Source: Triticum aestivum
Taxonomy: Eukaryota; Streptophyta; Magnoliopsida; Poales; Poaceae
Assembly: GCF_018294505.1 (NCBI RefSeq)
Contig: NC_057808.1
Coordinates: forward strand, 222,225,325-222,289,324
DNA length: 64,000 bases
Reading direction: 5' to 3'
Part shown: one piece after another, positions 33,538 through 44,255 of the stretch
Layout: every line of letters begins with the position of its first letter
Numbering within the stretch: position 1 is the stretch's first letter
The notes under the pieces: generated by a model
The model's input: the letters and a program-made list of their open reading frames with translations, nothing else
Told to the model about the DNA's origin: nothing
Databases searched by the model: none
Position numbers and translations under genes: made by a program

Positions 33538-36277
33538 ATGGCTAGCGTTCCCAGTTCTTCCTCCCGCCTCCATGGCTTCGAAAAAGGCGATTGGGAGAGA
33601 TGTTTCGTATCCCACGATCAGCTGCTTAAGCTTCAAACACAGGGATTTCTCCCCCCCCCCCGCGGATCTAGTCCCTGTTCGGGCAGGATTGACCTCCTTC
33701 GATGGCGAAGCCTAAGCGGAAAATTTCCCCAATCCAACCAGGGGGAACGAGTGTGCTTCGTTTCCTACTTGTTAAGAGGTGTCGGGTTTCCAATCCACCC
33801 TTTCCTCCGAGGACTCCTGGAGTATTACGGCCTCCAACTGCACAACCTCACGCCGGCCTCAATCCTGGACATCTCGGGTTTTGTTGCTCTTTGTGAGCTA
33901 TTCCTGGGCTGTGAGGCCCATTTTGAGTTATGGAGGAAGCTATTCTGCCTCGTCCCTTGTACCCAAAAGGGATCGGTATTCGAGGTGGGCGGTGCCGAGG
34001 TATGGCGCATAGCCGGGACCGGATACCCGTACGGCACGCCGAAGAAGGCGTCCGAAGAGTGGCCCTCAGAATGGTTCTATATCGAGGATGTCGCTCTCCC
34101 CGGCCCAGTTCGAATGGGTCTTCCCGAATTTTCAAGTGCTCCGTTGAAGAAACGCCACAGCTGGCGTCCTTGGAAGCCTCGAGGAGGAGGATAGCGCAGA
34201 AGTCCATTAGTTAATGGGCAAGATAAGGACACTCGCTCAGTTCGGATTATCAATAATTGAGGTAATGGCAACTTCCATAGTGCGGGGTGTTCAGCCACTC
34301 CAATTCAGAGGACTCCCTATGTGGCACTACAACGGGGAAGACGACGCCTCATGCTGCGGATGGAAAGGTCCGGACACCCCTGCCGCCCTGGCCACAATAT
34401 TGGCCGATCTGTATAAGGGGAGAAAGAGGAGTTCACTCGCCTTAATCGCCAAGAGGGATTCTCCATGAACAATCCCCCTAGTTGGGTGAGATTTAATCCT
34501 ACATCATTACTCAATCCCTTCCCCGAGTCATGTTCAATTGACATTTACTCGTTCATTTCTAACAGGAATGGCGGAAGGCTATCGCGGGGATCTATAGCCC
34601 TGCTCCACAGTCGGAGGACCATAATTGAGACCTCGATCCCGGATTTGAAGAGGATCCGGACATATTTGTAGAACTCCAAGAGGGAGTCTTCTACCAGGCG
34701 AGCTATGATGGCACAGAAGTGGCCATCGTGGCCGATTATCCTGGTCTCCTTCCTGCCTCACATGTAAGTAGCCAGGAGACATTTCCTCCAAAATAGCTTC
34801 CTTATTATGCCTCACCCACCGCACTATCTCGTGCTCCGGAGGGGAGGCGCTCGGCGCGTCATGCCGCACCAGAGGCGTCTTATAAGAGAGCGGCGCCTAC
34901 GCCAGGCGGGTCTTTGAAGAGAAAGGCAAAGGACAACGCGACCGAGCCTTCATCAAAGAGGTATGGCTTTTTAATATGCCCCTTGGCAGTCACATCGAAC
35001 TGTGACATTGTCCGTTGTGTCTTATCAGGAAGAGTGTGCGCCGGACTATGTCCGGGGGTCCTACCGGTCACGCCTCCACCAGTCAGGTTCCAGACCCCGC
35101 CTTAAGGACAGAGGCTGACACAGGAGTGACACCGTATTGTCCTTCTGCAGAGGATTCGGATGATGTATCTGTCACGAACTCGGAAGTGGAGAGCGCCATG
35201 ATCACCGGCGCCTGAGGGCCGCTCTCCGTGACCCCGGTTTTACAAAAGAGGCATTCAATGCCTTCAGCTCGGCTGATGCATACATCCGAGCTGCTCGGGG
35301 TGGGCTTACCAGAGCCATAGACCAGCACTTGAAAGATATGCGGGTAAGTGTGCATTGTACAGATCTAGTGATCATATACCACTAGCCCCCGAGACTTGAA
35401 GCAGTCGATACAACTAATTTAAGGATCATTGTATAACCAGGCACTCACTGACAAGAACAACCTGCTGTCTCAAGAGCTAGAAAAGTGCCGGACCCAGCTA
35501 GCTGCGGCAACTGCCGAACTGGAGAAATATGATCATATACCAGCAATATTAATATTGTTGTATTTCCCATGGCAGGATCATCAGATCAACTGAAAGAGGA
35601 ACTGAAAGTCGCGTAGGCGGGTGAACAAGAGGCCAAAAGGCAACTGGCCGCGGGCGAACGTGTGCTGAAACGGGTCAGGGATGATAAAAACAAGCTGCAG
35701 GATTCCAACACCCTGCTGGGTGAAGAACTAAAAGATGTGCGAGCCCACCTAGCTGACGTCGTAAAGGAAAATAGGAGGCTACGAGGCGGCATATTCAGTA
35801 TGCTTTTGAACTTAACTTCATGTAATTCAGCGAAGAAATGATCTAACAGATTTATTTGTGTAGGTATGCTGACTGGCCGTCCCGAAGAGGAAATGACCGG
35901 CTCTCAAGGCGACCTGCTGCAAGAGTTGTCCCAACTGCACGAGCGAGCTCAGCAAGCAATGCGGAGCGTTGCCAAGGCTTTGTGGCTATCCGCCTCTCCT
36001 CCAGGAAGTATGGAGGAGCTTGTGAAGCTATTCGAAGGAGCTTGGCGGCGCTTCCGATTATGGAATAGAAGCTGCACGAGAGGCCTGGGCCATGGTAAAA
36101 ACACGGTACACCAAGCTTGATCCGAATCATATGGCCCGGGTCGGACGTCGGGGGTCAGATGGAAATGAAATTCCAGTTAGTCTGGTATATGACCAAGTAA
36201 AGATAGCCGCCAAATATTCCCAACAGGATTGTAAACTAGACAACCTGTTAGACGGCATAGGGGAAGAAGTTTTTTAG
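33538..36277 (+). pseudogene. Gypsy B antisense gene, Transposase_28-like with coiled coil
   Basis: It starts MASVPSSSSRLHGFEKGDW. The first exon carries the domain known as 'putative gypsy type transposon' (Transposase_28): FVSYLLRGVGFPIHPFLRGL, YGLQLHNLTPASILDISGF, HFELWRKLFCLVP and SEEWPSEWFYIED. After a frameshift near 34185 it continues MATSIVRGVQPLQFRGLPMW. Introns with good borders include 34486-34565 (GTGAGA to AACAG), one starting at 34764 (GTAAGT), and others near 34961 and 35343. Later exons form a coiled coil (35440-35800: LLSQELEKCRTQLAAATAEL; 35866-36060). The last ends SVVYDQVKIAAKYSQ-like at 36277. Its function is unknown. Stops and frameshifts make it non-functional here. Confidence 0.75.
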
Positions 36278-37084
36278 TCCAAGTGACTATGTACTTCAAT
36301 TGAAAATTTGTCCCTAGCCGGATTGTAAACAATTGTCATGGCAGACCTTTTCGCTTCGACCTCTGGACCCGAAGGTGCGGAGTGTTTTCGAATACCGGAG
36401 CGGCAATACAGACCGGGGTATGCGTGGAAACCAAGCGTAGGGGTCATAGTTGCTTGAATAGACAAGTTGTAACCAACTAGCTATGTTATATTACATGTTG
36501 ATTGTAAGAAACATCTTCCAGGGAGAATACTTCCGTTAAGGGTTCCTTTCCCTGGGTGAACATGCGTTAGTATGCATGTCCGAACTGTGATCGAAAAATC
36601 GATGTATACGTAACATCTGGCGGTTCATAGTGTAATTAGGGTATAACATCTTTCGTCCGCTGACCGAATATTCTCTTAAGAACGCTAGCTTTCAGCTTCA
36701 CCCAGTCTGAGGTACAAGTTCGGATGACCCGGCTGTAACAATCGCAGAGGTGCTTCCTTTATGCCCTAGCCGAACAAATGGGAACGTAGGGCATAAGCAC
36801 AGGAGCCAGGCAACCCAGCTTGGCCAAAACTTAAGTCATAACGGTGCATATAATGGCGAAGAAAAGGTACATATGAGGAAAGGACACATATGGGTGGAGC
36901 TTGATGCTCGGAAAATAATTAGTTTCTGTAAAAGAAGCCCCCAGGCATTATGGGCATATACATTTAAGGATGTGTACGTCATAGGCGTGCGGTTTAGCCG
37001 CACAAGAGCTTAAAGTTAGAAAAGAAGTTAAAGAGAGTAAAAAATGGAGACAAAGGGAGAAGAAAACGAACAAAGAGTCTGGCT
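36278..37084. other. Gypsy B spacer between antisense gene and integrase
   Basis: This is about 800 bp without a gene. It has short stretches in common with the spacer of Gypsy C (50336-51060), for example CCGAACAA...GGGCATAAGCACAGGAGCC near 36770-36810. It is the convergence zone of the sense and antisense transcripts. Confidence 0.65.
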
Positions 37085-38130
37085 CTAGGCGTAGAATCTT
37101 CGGAGTCTGGCGGCGTTCCACGGGTTCGGCTCTAAGCGATTGTCCGATGCATCACGCACGCGGTACGCTCCTCCAGTGAGAACTTCATCTATGATGAAGG
37201 GACCCTCCCACTTGGGCTTGAGTTTGTCCTTTTTCTTTTCTGGCAAGCGTAGAACGAGTTCACCAACATTATAAGTCTTGGCCCGCACCTCTCTGCTTTG
37301 ATATCTGTGAGCCTGTTGTTGATAGAATGTAGAATGGGCTTTTGCAACGTTGCGCTCCTCCTCCAAGGCATCTAGGCTGTCCCGCCGATCCAACTCGGCT
37401 TCTCTCTCTTCATACATGCGCACTCGAGGTGAGTCATGAATGATGTCGCAGGGCAAAACGGCCTCTGTGCCGTACACTATGAAGAATGGTGTGTATTCGG
37501 TAGTGCGATTGGGCGTGGTCCGCAGCCCCCATAGTACGGAGTCGAGCTCCTCAACCCAGTGCTTGTCTGATTCTTTCAACGACCGCACTAGTCTAGGCAT
37601 AATGCCGCTCCTAATAAGACCATTAGCTCGTTCGACTTGACCGTTTGTTTGTGGGTGATAGACCGAGGCGTAATCGAGCTTAATGCCCAATTTAGCACAC
37701 CAGGATTTCACTTCATCGGCTATGAAATTGGAGCCGTTATTGGTGATGATGCTGTGTGGGACACCATAACGGTGCACGACACCGGATATAAAGTCAATCA
37801 CCGGTCCGGCTTTGGCCGTTTTCATTGGTTTGGCCTCTATCCATTTGGTGAATTTATCTACCATGACTAGCAGATATTTTTTCTTATGGCTTCCTCCTTT
37901 AAGGGGTCCGACCATATCAAGCCCCCAGACCGCAAAAGGCCAAGTAATGGGGATTTTTGTACAGCAGTAGGCGGCATATGGCTTTGATTGGCGAAGAGCT
38001 GGCATCCGACACCACGTTGGACCAGGTCCTGTGCATCTGCTCGGGCCGTCGGCCAAAAGAAGCATGCACGGAAGGCCTTACTTACAAGGGCTCGAGCCAC
38101 GGCGTGGTGACCGCCGAGACCAGCATGGAT
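37085..38130 (-). pseudogene. Gypsy B integrase
   Basis: The zinc region (GGHHAVARALVSKAFRACFF, then QRGVGCQLFA, where one expected Cys is Gly) lies at about 37990-38130. A frameshift near 37950 leads into a long intact frame to 37085. It has PITWPFAVWGLDMVGPLKGG (first Asp), HSIITNNGSNFIADEVKSW (second Asp replaced by Asn) and HPQTNGQVERANGLIRS (Glu). The C-terminal part is GLRTTPNRTTEYTPFF, ELVLRLPEKKKDKLKPKWEG and GAYRVRD. A stop at 38131 separates it from RNase H. Loss of the second acidic residue should abolish strand transfer. Confidence 0.9.
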
Positions 38131-39486
38131 TTAGTCTAGGAGCTGCCGTCCCTCTTCTTCGGAGATACACCTTTGAAGGACTCCGGTAGCACTTTTCTTG
38201 TAGAGCTCTCCGTCATGGACCTTGTAGGCTTTCGAGCGCCGAACAATGCAGCGAGCGTCATTCTGGTCCTCAGGGAGCTCTCGCCTATTAAGGTAGGCCA
38301 AGAAGGGTTCGGTCCATGGGGAAATTACTGCCATTATTAGGTGGGCCGATGATTTTATCTTGGTGGCTGAGCCCCCGATGATATCAGTATTGTGTTCGGA
38401 ATCTGGGGGTGTAATCGGGTCCGGACTGGTGTTGTTGTTCTCATCCTGCCACACCACGGATGGCTTGAAGAGCCTTTCCAGAATGATGTTAGGCGGGACG
38501 GGGTCACGCTGGGCGCCCATGCGAGCAAGGACATCCGTCGCTTGATTACTTTCCCGAGCTACATGATGAAACTCGAGTCCCTCGAACCTAGCTGATATTT
38601 TGAGTACGGTGTTACGATAGGCCGCCATCTTCGGATCTTTGGCGTTGAAGTCTCCATTTATTTGGGATATTGCGAGATTTGAGTCCCCGCACACCTCGAG
38701 GCATTGTATACCCATGGAGGTAGCCATCCGAAGACCGTGCAATAAGGCCTCGTATTCGGCTGCGTTGTTGGAGTTTGTGTATAATATTTGGAGTACGTAC
38801 TGGACTGTGTCTCCAGTGAGGGACGTTAAAACGATGCCTGCTCCTAAACCGGCCAGCATTTTAGAGCCATCGAAGTACATGACCCAGTTGGAATATGTGC
38901 CGTACTCTTTAGGGAGTTCGGCCTCTGTCCATTTGGTGATGAAGTCGGCCAATACTTGGGATTTAATGGCTCGGCGTGGTTTGTATGTTATATCGACTGG
39001 CAGGAGCTCAATGTCCCACTTGGCAATCTGGCCCGTAGCGTCGCGGTTGTTTATTATGTCATTGAGTGGTACTTCGGAAGCCACCGTGATAGAGCACTCT
39101 TGGAAGTAGTGCCGTAGCTTCCGGGATGCCATGAAGACCGCATATGCTATCTTTTGGTAATAAGGGTACCGGGATTTGCATGGTGTGAGGACAGTGGATA
39201 CGTAGTATACCGGTTTCTGGAGTGGGAATTTGTGTCCGTTCGCCTCTCGCTCAACGACGAGCACCGCGCTCACCACCTGGTGTGTTGTAGAGATGTATAA
39301 TAACATTGGTTCGCGATGCTCGGCGCGGCCAGGATTGGGTTGCTCGCTAAAAGAGCCTTTATTTTTGCCAGTCCAGCTGTTGCCGCATCCGTCCACTCGA
39401 AGTGGTGAGTGCGTCGAAGAAGGCGATAAAGTGGCAATGCTTTTTCTCCTAATCTGGAGATAAAGCGGCTTAAAGCTGCCATGCAT
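38131..39486 (-). pseudogene. Gypsy B RT connection and RNase H
   Basis: This 451-codon frame includes [34 protein letters not shown] and VLADFITKWTEAELP. RNase H follows, with NWVMYFDGSKMLAGLGAGI (Asp), NNAAEYEALLHGL (Glu) and LEVCGDSNLAISQI (Asp). FHHVARESNQATDVLAR follows. The RNase H catalytic residues are all present. The first 60 codons are out of frame with RT (39270-39482 in another frame has AALSRFISRLGEKALPLYRL), so an indel lies near 39340. It ends with TAA at 38131. Confidence 0.9.
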
Positions 39487-40201
39487 CCGGCTAGTTTTTG
39501 GACCTACTTAAGGTCTGTTGGTGTAGCCAATTGTGACAAAGCTCGGATTTTGGCTGGGTTTGCCTCAATTCCTCCATTGGAAACGATGAAACCCAGCAGT
39601 TTTCCAGCGGGAACGCCGAAAACACACTTTTCCGGATTGAGCTTGATGTCATATGTACGGAGGTTGTAAAATGTGAGACGCAGGTCGTCTATTAGTGACT
39701 CGACGTGCTAGTCTTGATGACTACGTCATCCACATATGCTTCAACTGTCTTGCCGATTTGTTTCTCCAGGCATGTTTGAATCATGCGTTGGTAGTTGGCG
39801 CCGGCGTTTTTGATCCCGAAGGGCATAGTGTTGAAGCAGAAAGGCCCGTATGGGGTAATGAATGCCGTTGCGGCTTGATCGGACTCCTTCATTTTGATTT
39901 GATGGTATCCGGAGTATGCGTCGAGGAAACACAGTGAGTCGTGTCCTGCGGTAGCATTGATAATCTGATCGACGCGGGGGAGGGGGAAGGGATCCTTAGG
40001 GCAGGCCTTGTTGAGGTCTTTGAAATCGACGCACAGGCGCCAGGATTTATCCTTCTTTGGCACCATCACCAGGTTTGCTAGCCAGTCCGGGTGTTTTATT
40101 TCTCTGATGAATCCGTCCTCGATTAACTTGGCTAGCTCCTCCCCCGTAGCTTGTCGTTTGGGTTTGGAAAAGCGCCAGAGTGTTTGCTTGACTGGCTTAT
40201 A
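39487..40201 (-). pseudogene. Gypsy B reverse transcriptase
   Basis: The frame 39692-40069 has MMVPKKDKSWRLCVDFKDLN, CPKDPFPLPRVDQIINATA, FLDAYSGYHQIKM, MPFGIKNAGANYQRM and the active site VEAYVDDVVIKTS. It is lost to a one-base deletion near 39705, after VVIKT. Decayed sequence for the RT thumb continues to 39487 (KLNPEKCVFGVPAGKLLGF-like on the minus strand). Upstream, 40070-40201 encodes the RT start (GFIREIKHPDWLANL) after the stop at 40202. Confidence 0.88.
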
Positions 40202-41011
40202 TCAGTTCAATATATCGAGGCTGTGTTCAGCCAACCTGCGTGGGATCCCTGGCATATCAGAAGGGTGCCAGGCGAATATGTCCCAGTTTTCGCGTAGGAA
40301 CGCTCGTAGTGCAGCGTCAACCGTTGGGTCCAGCTGTGCCCCGATGGAAGCTGTCTTCTTGGGGTCCATTGGGTGGACCTGAAATTTGACTATTTCGTCT
40401 GCTGGTTTGAAAGAGGTGTATTTGGGACGCTTATCAAGGATTACATCGTCCATGTCCACCGTGGAGCGTAGTGCAGTTAACTCTTTGGCCGCGAGGGCCT
40501 CGGACAGTGCCTCGAGGGCCAGGGATGCGGTTTTGTTTTCGGCGCCGAGGACTATGTCCGGATCATTGGCGAGAGTGATAATACCGTTGGGCCCAGGCAT
40601 CTTGAGCTTCATATACCCGTAGTGAGGTATGGCTTGAAAGCGTGTGAATGCATCTCGCCCCAACAGGGCGTGATATCCACTGTTGAAAGGGGCCACTTGG
40701 AAGGTTATTTCTTCGGACTGGTAGTTCTCTTGCGTGCCGAATACCACGTCAAGTGTGATTTTCCCCACGCACTGCGCCTCCCGGCTGGGAATGATTCCTC
40801 AGAAGGTCGTATTACTTTGCTCGATGCGGCTCATGTCTATTTCCATTTTATTGAGTGTGTCCTCATAGATGAGGTTTAGCCCGCTACCGCCATCCATGAG
40901 CACTTTAGTGAGCCAAAAACCATCCACAATTGGATTGAGGACCAAGGCGGCTGGTGCCCGGACTGACCGGAATCTTGGGTCACTGGCATTGAAAGTTATG
41001 GCCGTGTCGTT
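40202..41011 (-). pseudogene. Gypsy B protease region
   Basis: The frame 40202-40768 starts near GKITLDVVFGTQENYQSEEI and includes YHALLGRDAFTRFQAIPHYG and GIITLANDPDIVLGAE, typical of the protease end and linker in this Gypsy branch. Upstream (40769-41011) the minus strand keeps GGSGLNLIYEDTL-like sequence with the protease active-site region, out of frame. It ends in TAA at 40202 before RT. Confidence 0.8.
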
Positions 41012-42261
41012 CTAGGGGTTTATTGCTGCGACTTGGCAGATTTCGGCGAGGACACGGAGTACCCTCTTGCGCCGATTGTTTGAAGCAAAAGTCTCGAAGA
41101 CCGTCAATACTCTGAGATCGTCGTCGTCCGGGGGATGTTGCTCTGAGGTGTTTTTGATGAGGATATCCTCACCTCTTTTGGCCACTTGCCGGAGTATCCA
41201 ACATGCTCTAAGGCTGCGGGTTGGTTCGGTGTCCGGCGTCGTGTGTATTTTGCATGGCTTATCGAGCCATCCCTTCAGAACGGTTCTGGATCCTATAATG
41301 GGCTTGGGTTTCTTCAATATGGGGCCGGGTGCCGCGCGAGGGTGCACCCTTTTCGCCCGCCCGAGGGGTTGAGTGGAAACCCGGGGTTCCCAGCGAGTTG
41401 TCTGAGTTTTCCAGGCGCTTTCTATTGCGCAGTACTTCTGTACTATGGTTGCCAAGTCAGCAAAGTGTAATACGCAACGGTGGTTGATGGCGTTGAGGAT
41501 TCCTTCGTCCGTGCAATTATTGCAGAATACTGAAATCGCGTCCTCGTCGCGGCAATCTTTAATCTTGTTTTTGACAAGGAGGAACCTGGCCCAAAAGTGA
41601 TGGACTGTTTCCTGAGACTGCTGTCGTATGTACATGAGGTCGCATATATCCGGAGGGTCGGAATTGCTTGGCGAATATTGCTTGTGGTGGCTGGGTGGCC
41701 TTAAATCCGAACCCTAACCCAATTTGGGGGCCGGAGTTTGAAAAACTTCCGGGCTTAATAGTTCGGGCTCCGGGAAGTAACCTGATTTTTTAGGCCCAAC
41801 GTCCGACTCTAGGTTCGGAGGACTGGGAGTGTCGTTCCGCAGACAGGTATCCGGCTCTTCGAGCTCGGAAATCCGAACATAGTTCATCTTCAACATAGAG
41901 GAAGAGTTGTTGTTTTGCTCCTCTACGAGCGCTATCTGATGGGTGATCGGCGGAGATTTGATTTCTCTCTGATCGGGTTTAAGCCCAATCCGATCGTAGT
42001 CTGTAGCGACCCCCATGGTGGCGATGTGATCCAGGAGTTCGTTAAAGACGACAACTCCACCAGATCCACCCGTTTTGAGTATTCGGAGTCGATACGGAGA
42101 CGATTTTTGATGATTTGAGTAGTCATCATCGGCTTGACGGCCGCACGGGCGGTCATGGTAAAGCTGCCCAGCCGGAGGGTTTGGCCTGGCGCCAGGGCTC
42201 CTCCGGAGGTGATACTATCCTTGATATCAAGGCGAGCCATCAATCCTGTCTTTGACGTCAC
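41012..42261 (-). pseudogene. Gypsy B gag
   Basis: One frame runs from a Met near 42016 (MGVATDYDRIGLKPDQREI) to 41012, broken by one TAG at 41714. The second half has YIRQQSQETVHHFWARFLLV, DEGILNAINHRCVLHFADLA and a proline/lysine-rich tail. The central capsid block common in this branch (the YDGTTDP...W region, seen in C at about 53160-53220) is missing. This suggests an internal deletion near 41640-41720. An in-frame Met at 42261 belongs to another frame. Confidence 0.78.
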
Positions 42262-42287
42262 AGCGGAAATCTCAATGAAACCACCAA

Positions 42288-42758
42288 TGTCGGTGTCAAA
42301 ACCGGCGGATGTCGGGTAGGGGGTCCCGAACTATGCGTCTAGGATCGATGGTAACAGGAGACGGGGGACAGGATGTTTACCTAGGTTTGGGCCCTCTTAA
42401 TGGAGGTAATACCCTACTTCCTGCTTGATTGATCTTGATGAATACGAGGATTACAAGAGTTGATCTACCATGAGATCGTAATGGCTAAACCTTAGATGTC
42501 TAGCCTGTATGATTGTGATTACCTCTATGGACTAAACCCTCCGGTTTATATAGACACCGGAGGTGCCTAGGGTTGTACCGAGTCAGTTTACAAAGGATGC
42601 AATCTACATATATGAACGCCAAGCTTGCCATCCATGCAAAGGAGAGTCCCATCCGGACACGGGAAGAAGTCTTCTGTCTTGTATCTTCATAGCCCATTAG
42701 TCCGGCCCATCTTACATAGTCCGGACGCCCGAGGACCCCTTAATGCAGGACTCCCTCA
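42288..42758 (-). repeat. 5' LTR of Gypsy B
   Basis: This 471-bp copy is the partner of 32741-33211 and is followed by ACGAC. The pair differs at about 30 sites by eye, spread along the length. Confidence 0.93.
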
Positions 42759-43421
42759 ACGACCAAGGCCAGGCGGGCGCCAGCTGGCGCAGAGTACTCG
42801 TTGCCTCTTTGGTGCTAAAGGGGGAAAGCGCAGGCGAGGAGTCACGAGGCATCGGGCAAAGGTTTCCATATTGGTGCAACGAGACCAAGACCAGCAGGAC
42901 GGCAGGATGGAGGTCATCGCGGAGCCCACGACGGCGTCACCACTAGAGCCTTTGGTAGGCGAAGACAACCTTTTGTCAGGATAACTTGTACTAGTTGTCC
43001 CCCTTCGAATTGGCCGTTGTGGGATCCCTTCCCGCCTAATATTTGGGAAGAGGACCCGGGCCTCTATAAATAGGAATAGCCACCACCGTAGGAGGCATCT
43101 GATCTTGGATTGGATCCATTCCACCAAGGCCACCATACAAGCTCACTGAGCTCAAGAACACCTCTCCTCAGGAGGCTGTTCATCCCTTGTACCGTTCATC
43201 ATCAGCCTACAAGGCAATCCACCACACCACACTGGAGTAGGGTATTACACCACAACGGTGGCCCGAACCAGTATAAACCCTCGTGTCTCTTGTTCTTTGG
43301 GTTCGTCGAGTTAGGCCTTGAGATCCTTGCGAGAGCGAGTTAGAGAGAGAGAGAGAGAGAGATCTTCGTGCGCACCCTAGTGTTCGAACCTCAAGGGTTT
43401 GCCGGAACCTAGAATCCGACA
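42759..43421 (+). repeat. 3' LTR of Gypsy A, right part
   Basis: After the duplicated ACGAC this continues the 5' LTR sequence from 25119 and ends GAATCCGACA at 43421, followed by TATAT. With the left part, the LTR is about 905 bp. Confidence 0.93.
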
Positions 43422-43426
43422 TATAT

Positions 43427-43648
43427 AGACACCAGGGGTACCTAGGGTTACACATGGTCGGTTGCCATCAGGGAATAAACATGCCGATTTTTCCATCTTG
43501 ACTTGGAGGACACACCAAGGCTTCGGAGGTTTCCTTCCTAAACATGTTGTTGCCTCATAGCTCGGCCTTCCAGTAATAATGGCCCAGCTGTCCGGCCTAC
43601 GAGAGATAGACTGGCAACCCAAGGACCCCTTAGTCTAGGAAACCCTTA
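43427..43648 (-). repeat. 3' LTR of Gypsy C, right part
   Basis: AGACACCAGGGGTACCTAGGG continues the LTR from 24876 and ends at 43648. On the minus strand this is the LTR start, TAAGGGTTTCCTAG, with TG changed to TA. It is followed by GTAGCCCCC, the polypurine tract read on the other strand. Confidence 0.87.
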
Positions 43649-44255
43649 GTAGCCCCCAAACTAGTCTTCGAAGCCGAGGTATGTGAGGGAATCATCGGCT
43701 TTGTGGACTAGTTCCTTCCTTCCATGGTTCTTACGCCAGATATGCAGTTGTCCTTAGCTAAACCCTCAAGGGTTGCCTGGCCATATCCGGTTGTGCATTA
43801 TCCGGATTATGTTCGGATGTCTGAATTGTACCTATTGCTTAGCCTCGAAGGCCAACCACTCAAGTGTGAATGGTGTCCTGGCAACTTTGGGCGAAAGGCC
43901 ACAGCCAGCCACAACCCTTGACCAGTTACAAAAACTTAATTCACAGTTCGAGGTAGTTCCTCCATTGGCACATCACATCCATAAGGAGATCATGCTCCGC
44001 TTTTTAAGGGATATGATCAATGATTTAGTTTACCCCATGCATGCATAACGACACGATTATTTTGGGAAGTGGCGAGGCCTACGGCACAGTAAAGGGACCC
44101 TTGGGCTTAAAGTAGCTTACAAAAGGGGGGCAGCCACCTATTTCTCCGTACGCTTTCGTTTCCTCCATTGCCATTGCCTTCCCAATCTCCTGAGGTCCAG
44201 CGCCCACATCCATTCTTCCTCAAGAAACCTTCCAAGTCATTCCCTCAATCTAGCC
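43649..44255. other. Gypsy C 3' untranslated region and antisense promoter region
   Basis: The polypurine tract (GTTTGGGGGCTAC on the minus strand) lies at 43649-43661. Near 44118 there is a decayed TATA-like TTACAAAAGGGGGG, about 140 bp upstream of the antisense ATG. There is no other gene. Confidence 0.6.

Larger units (their letters stand above)
32741..42758 (-). mobile_element. Gypsy element B, inserted in the 3' LTR of Gypsy A
   Basis: This is a 10018-bp element with 471-bp LTRs at both ends and the duplication ACGAC (32736-32740, 42759-42763). It runs on the minus strand: gag near 42000-41012, protease, RT, RNase H, then integrase ending at 37085. A plus-strand (antisense) gene fills 33457-36277 between integrase and the 3' LTR. 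This layout, with a Transposase_28-type antisense gene, matches the Tat/Retand-like branch of plant Gypsy. The LTR resembles the Triticeae family I know as Fatima, but that name is from memory. About 30 LTR differences by eye mean it is not young. Confidence 0.92.
24877..43421 (+). mobile_element. Gypsy element A, containing Gypsy B in its 3' LTR
   Basis: The 5' LTR is at 24877-25786. The 3' LTR is at 32494-32740 plus 42759-43421. The flanking duplication is TATAT (24872-24876 and 43422-43426). The order gag, protease, RT, RNase H, integrase defines Gypsy. Removing nested B leaves about 8.5 kb. An antisense AT-hook/B3-like gene lies between integrase and the 3' LTR. Pol is heavily damaged. 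By eye the LTRs differ at about 5 percent of positions. I do not assign a family name with confidence. Confidence 0.93.

Noticed and set aside
32741..42758. Gypsy B LTRs (about 6-7 percent different by eye) look older than those of its host A (about 5 percent)
   Set aside because: Nesting proves B is younger. The LTRs of B are short and my counts are by eye, so the difference is within sampling error and uneven methylation decay.
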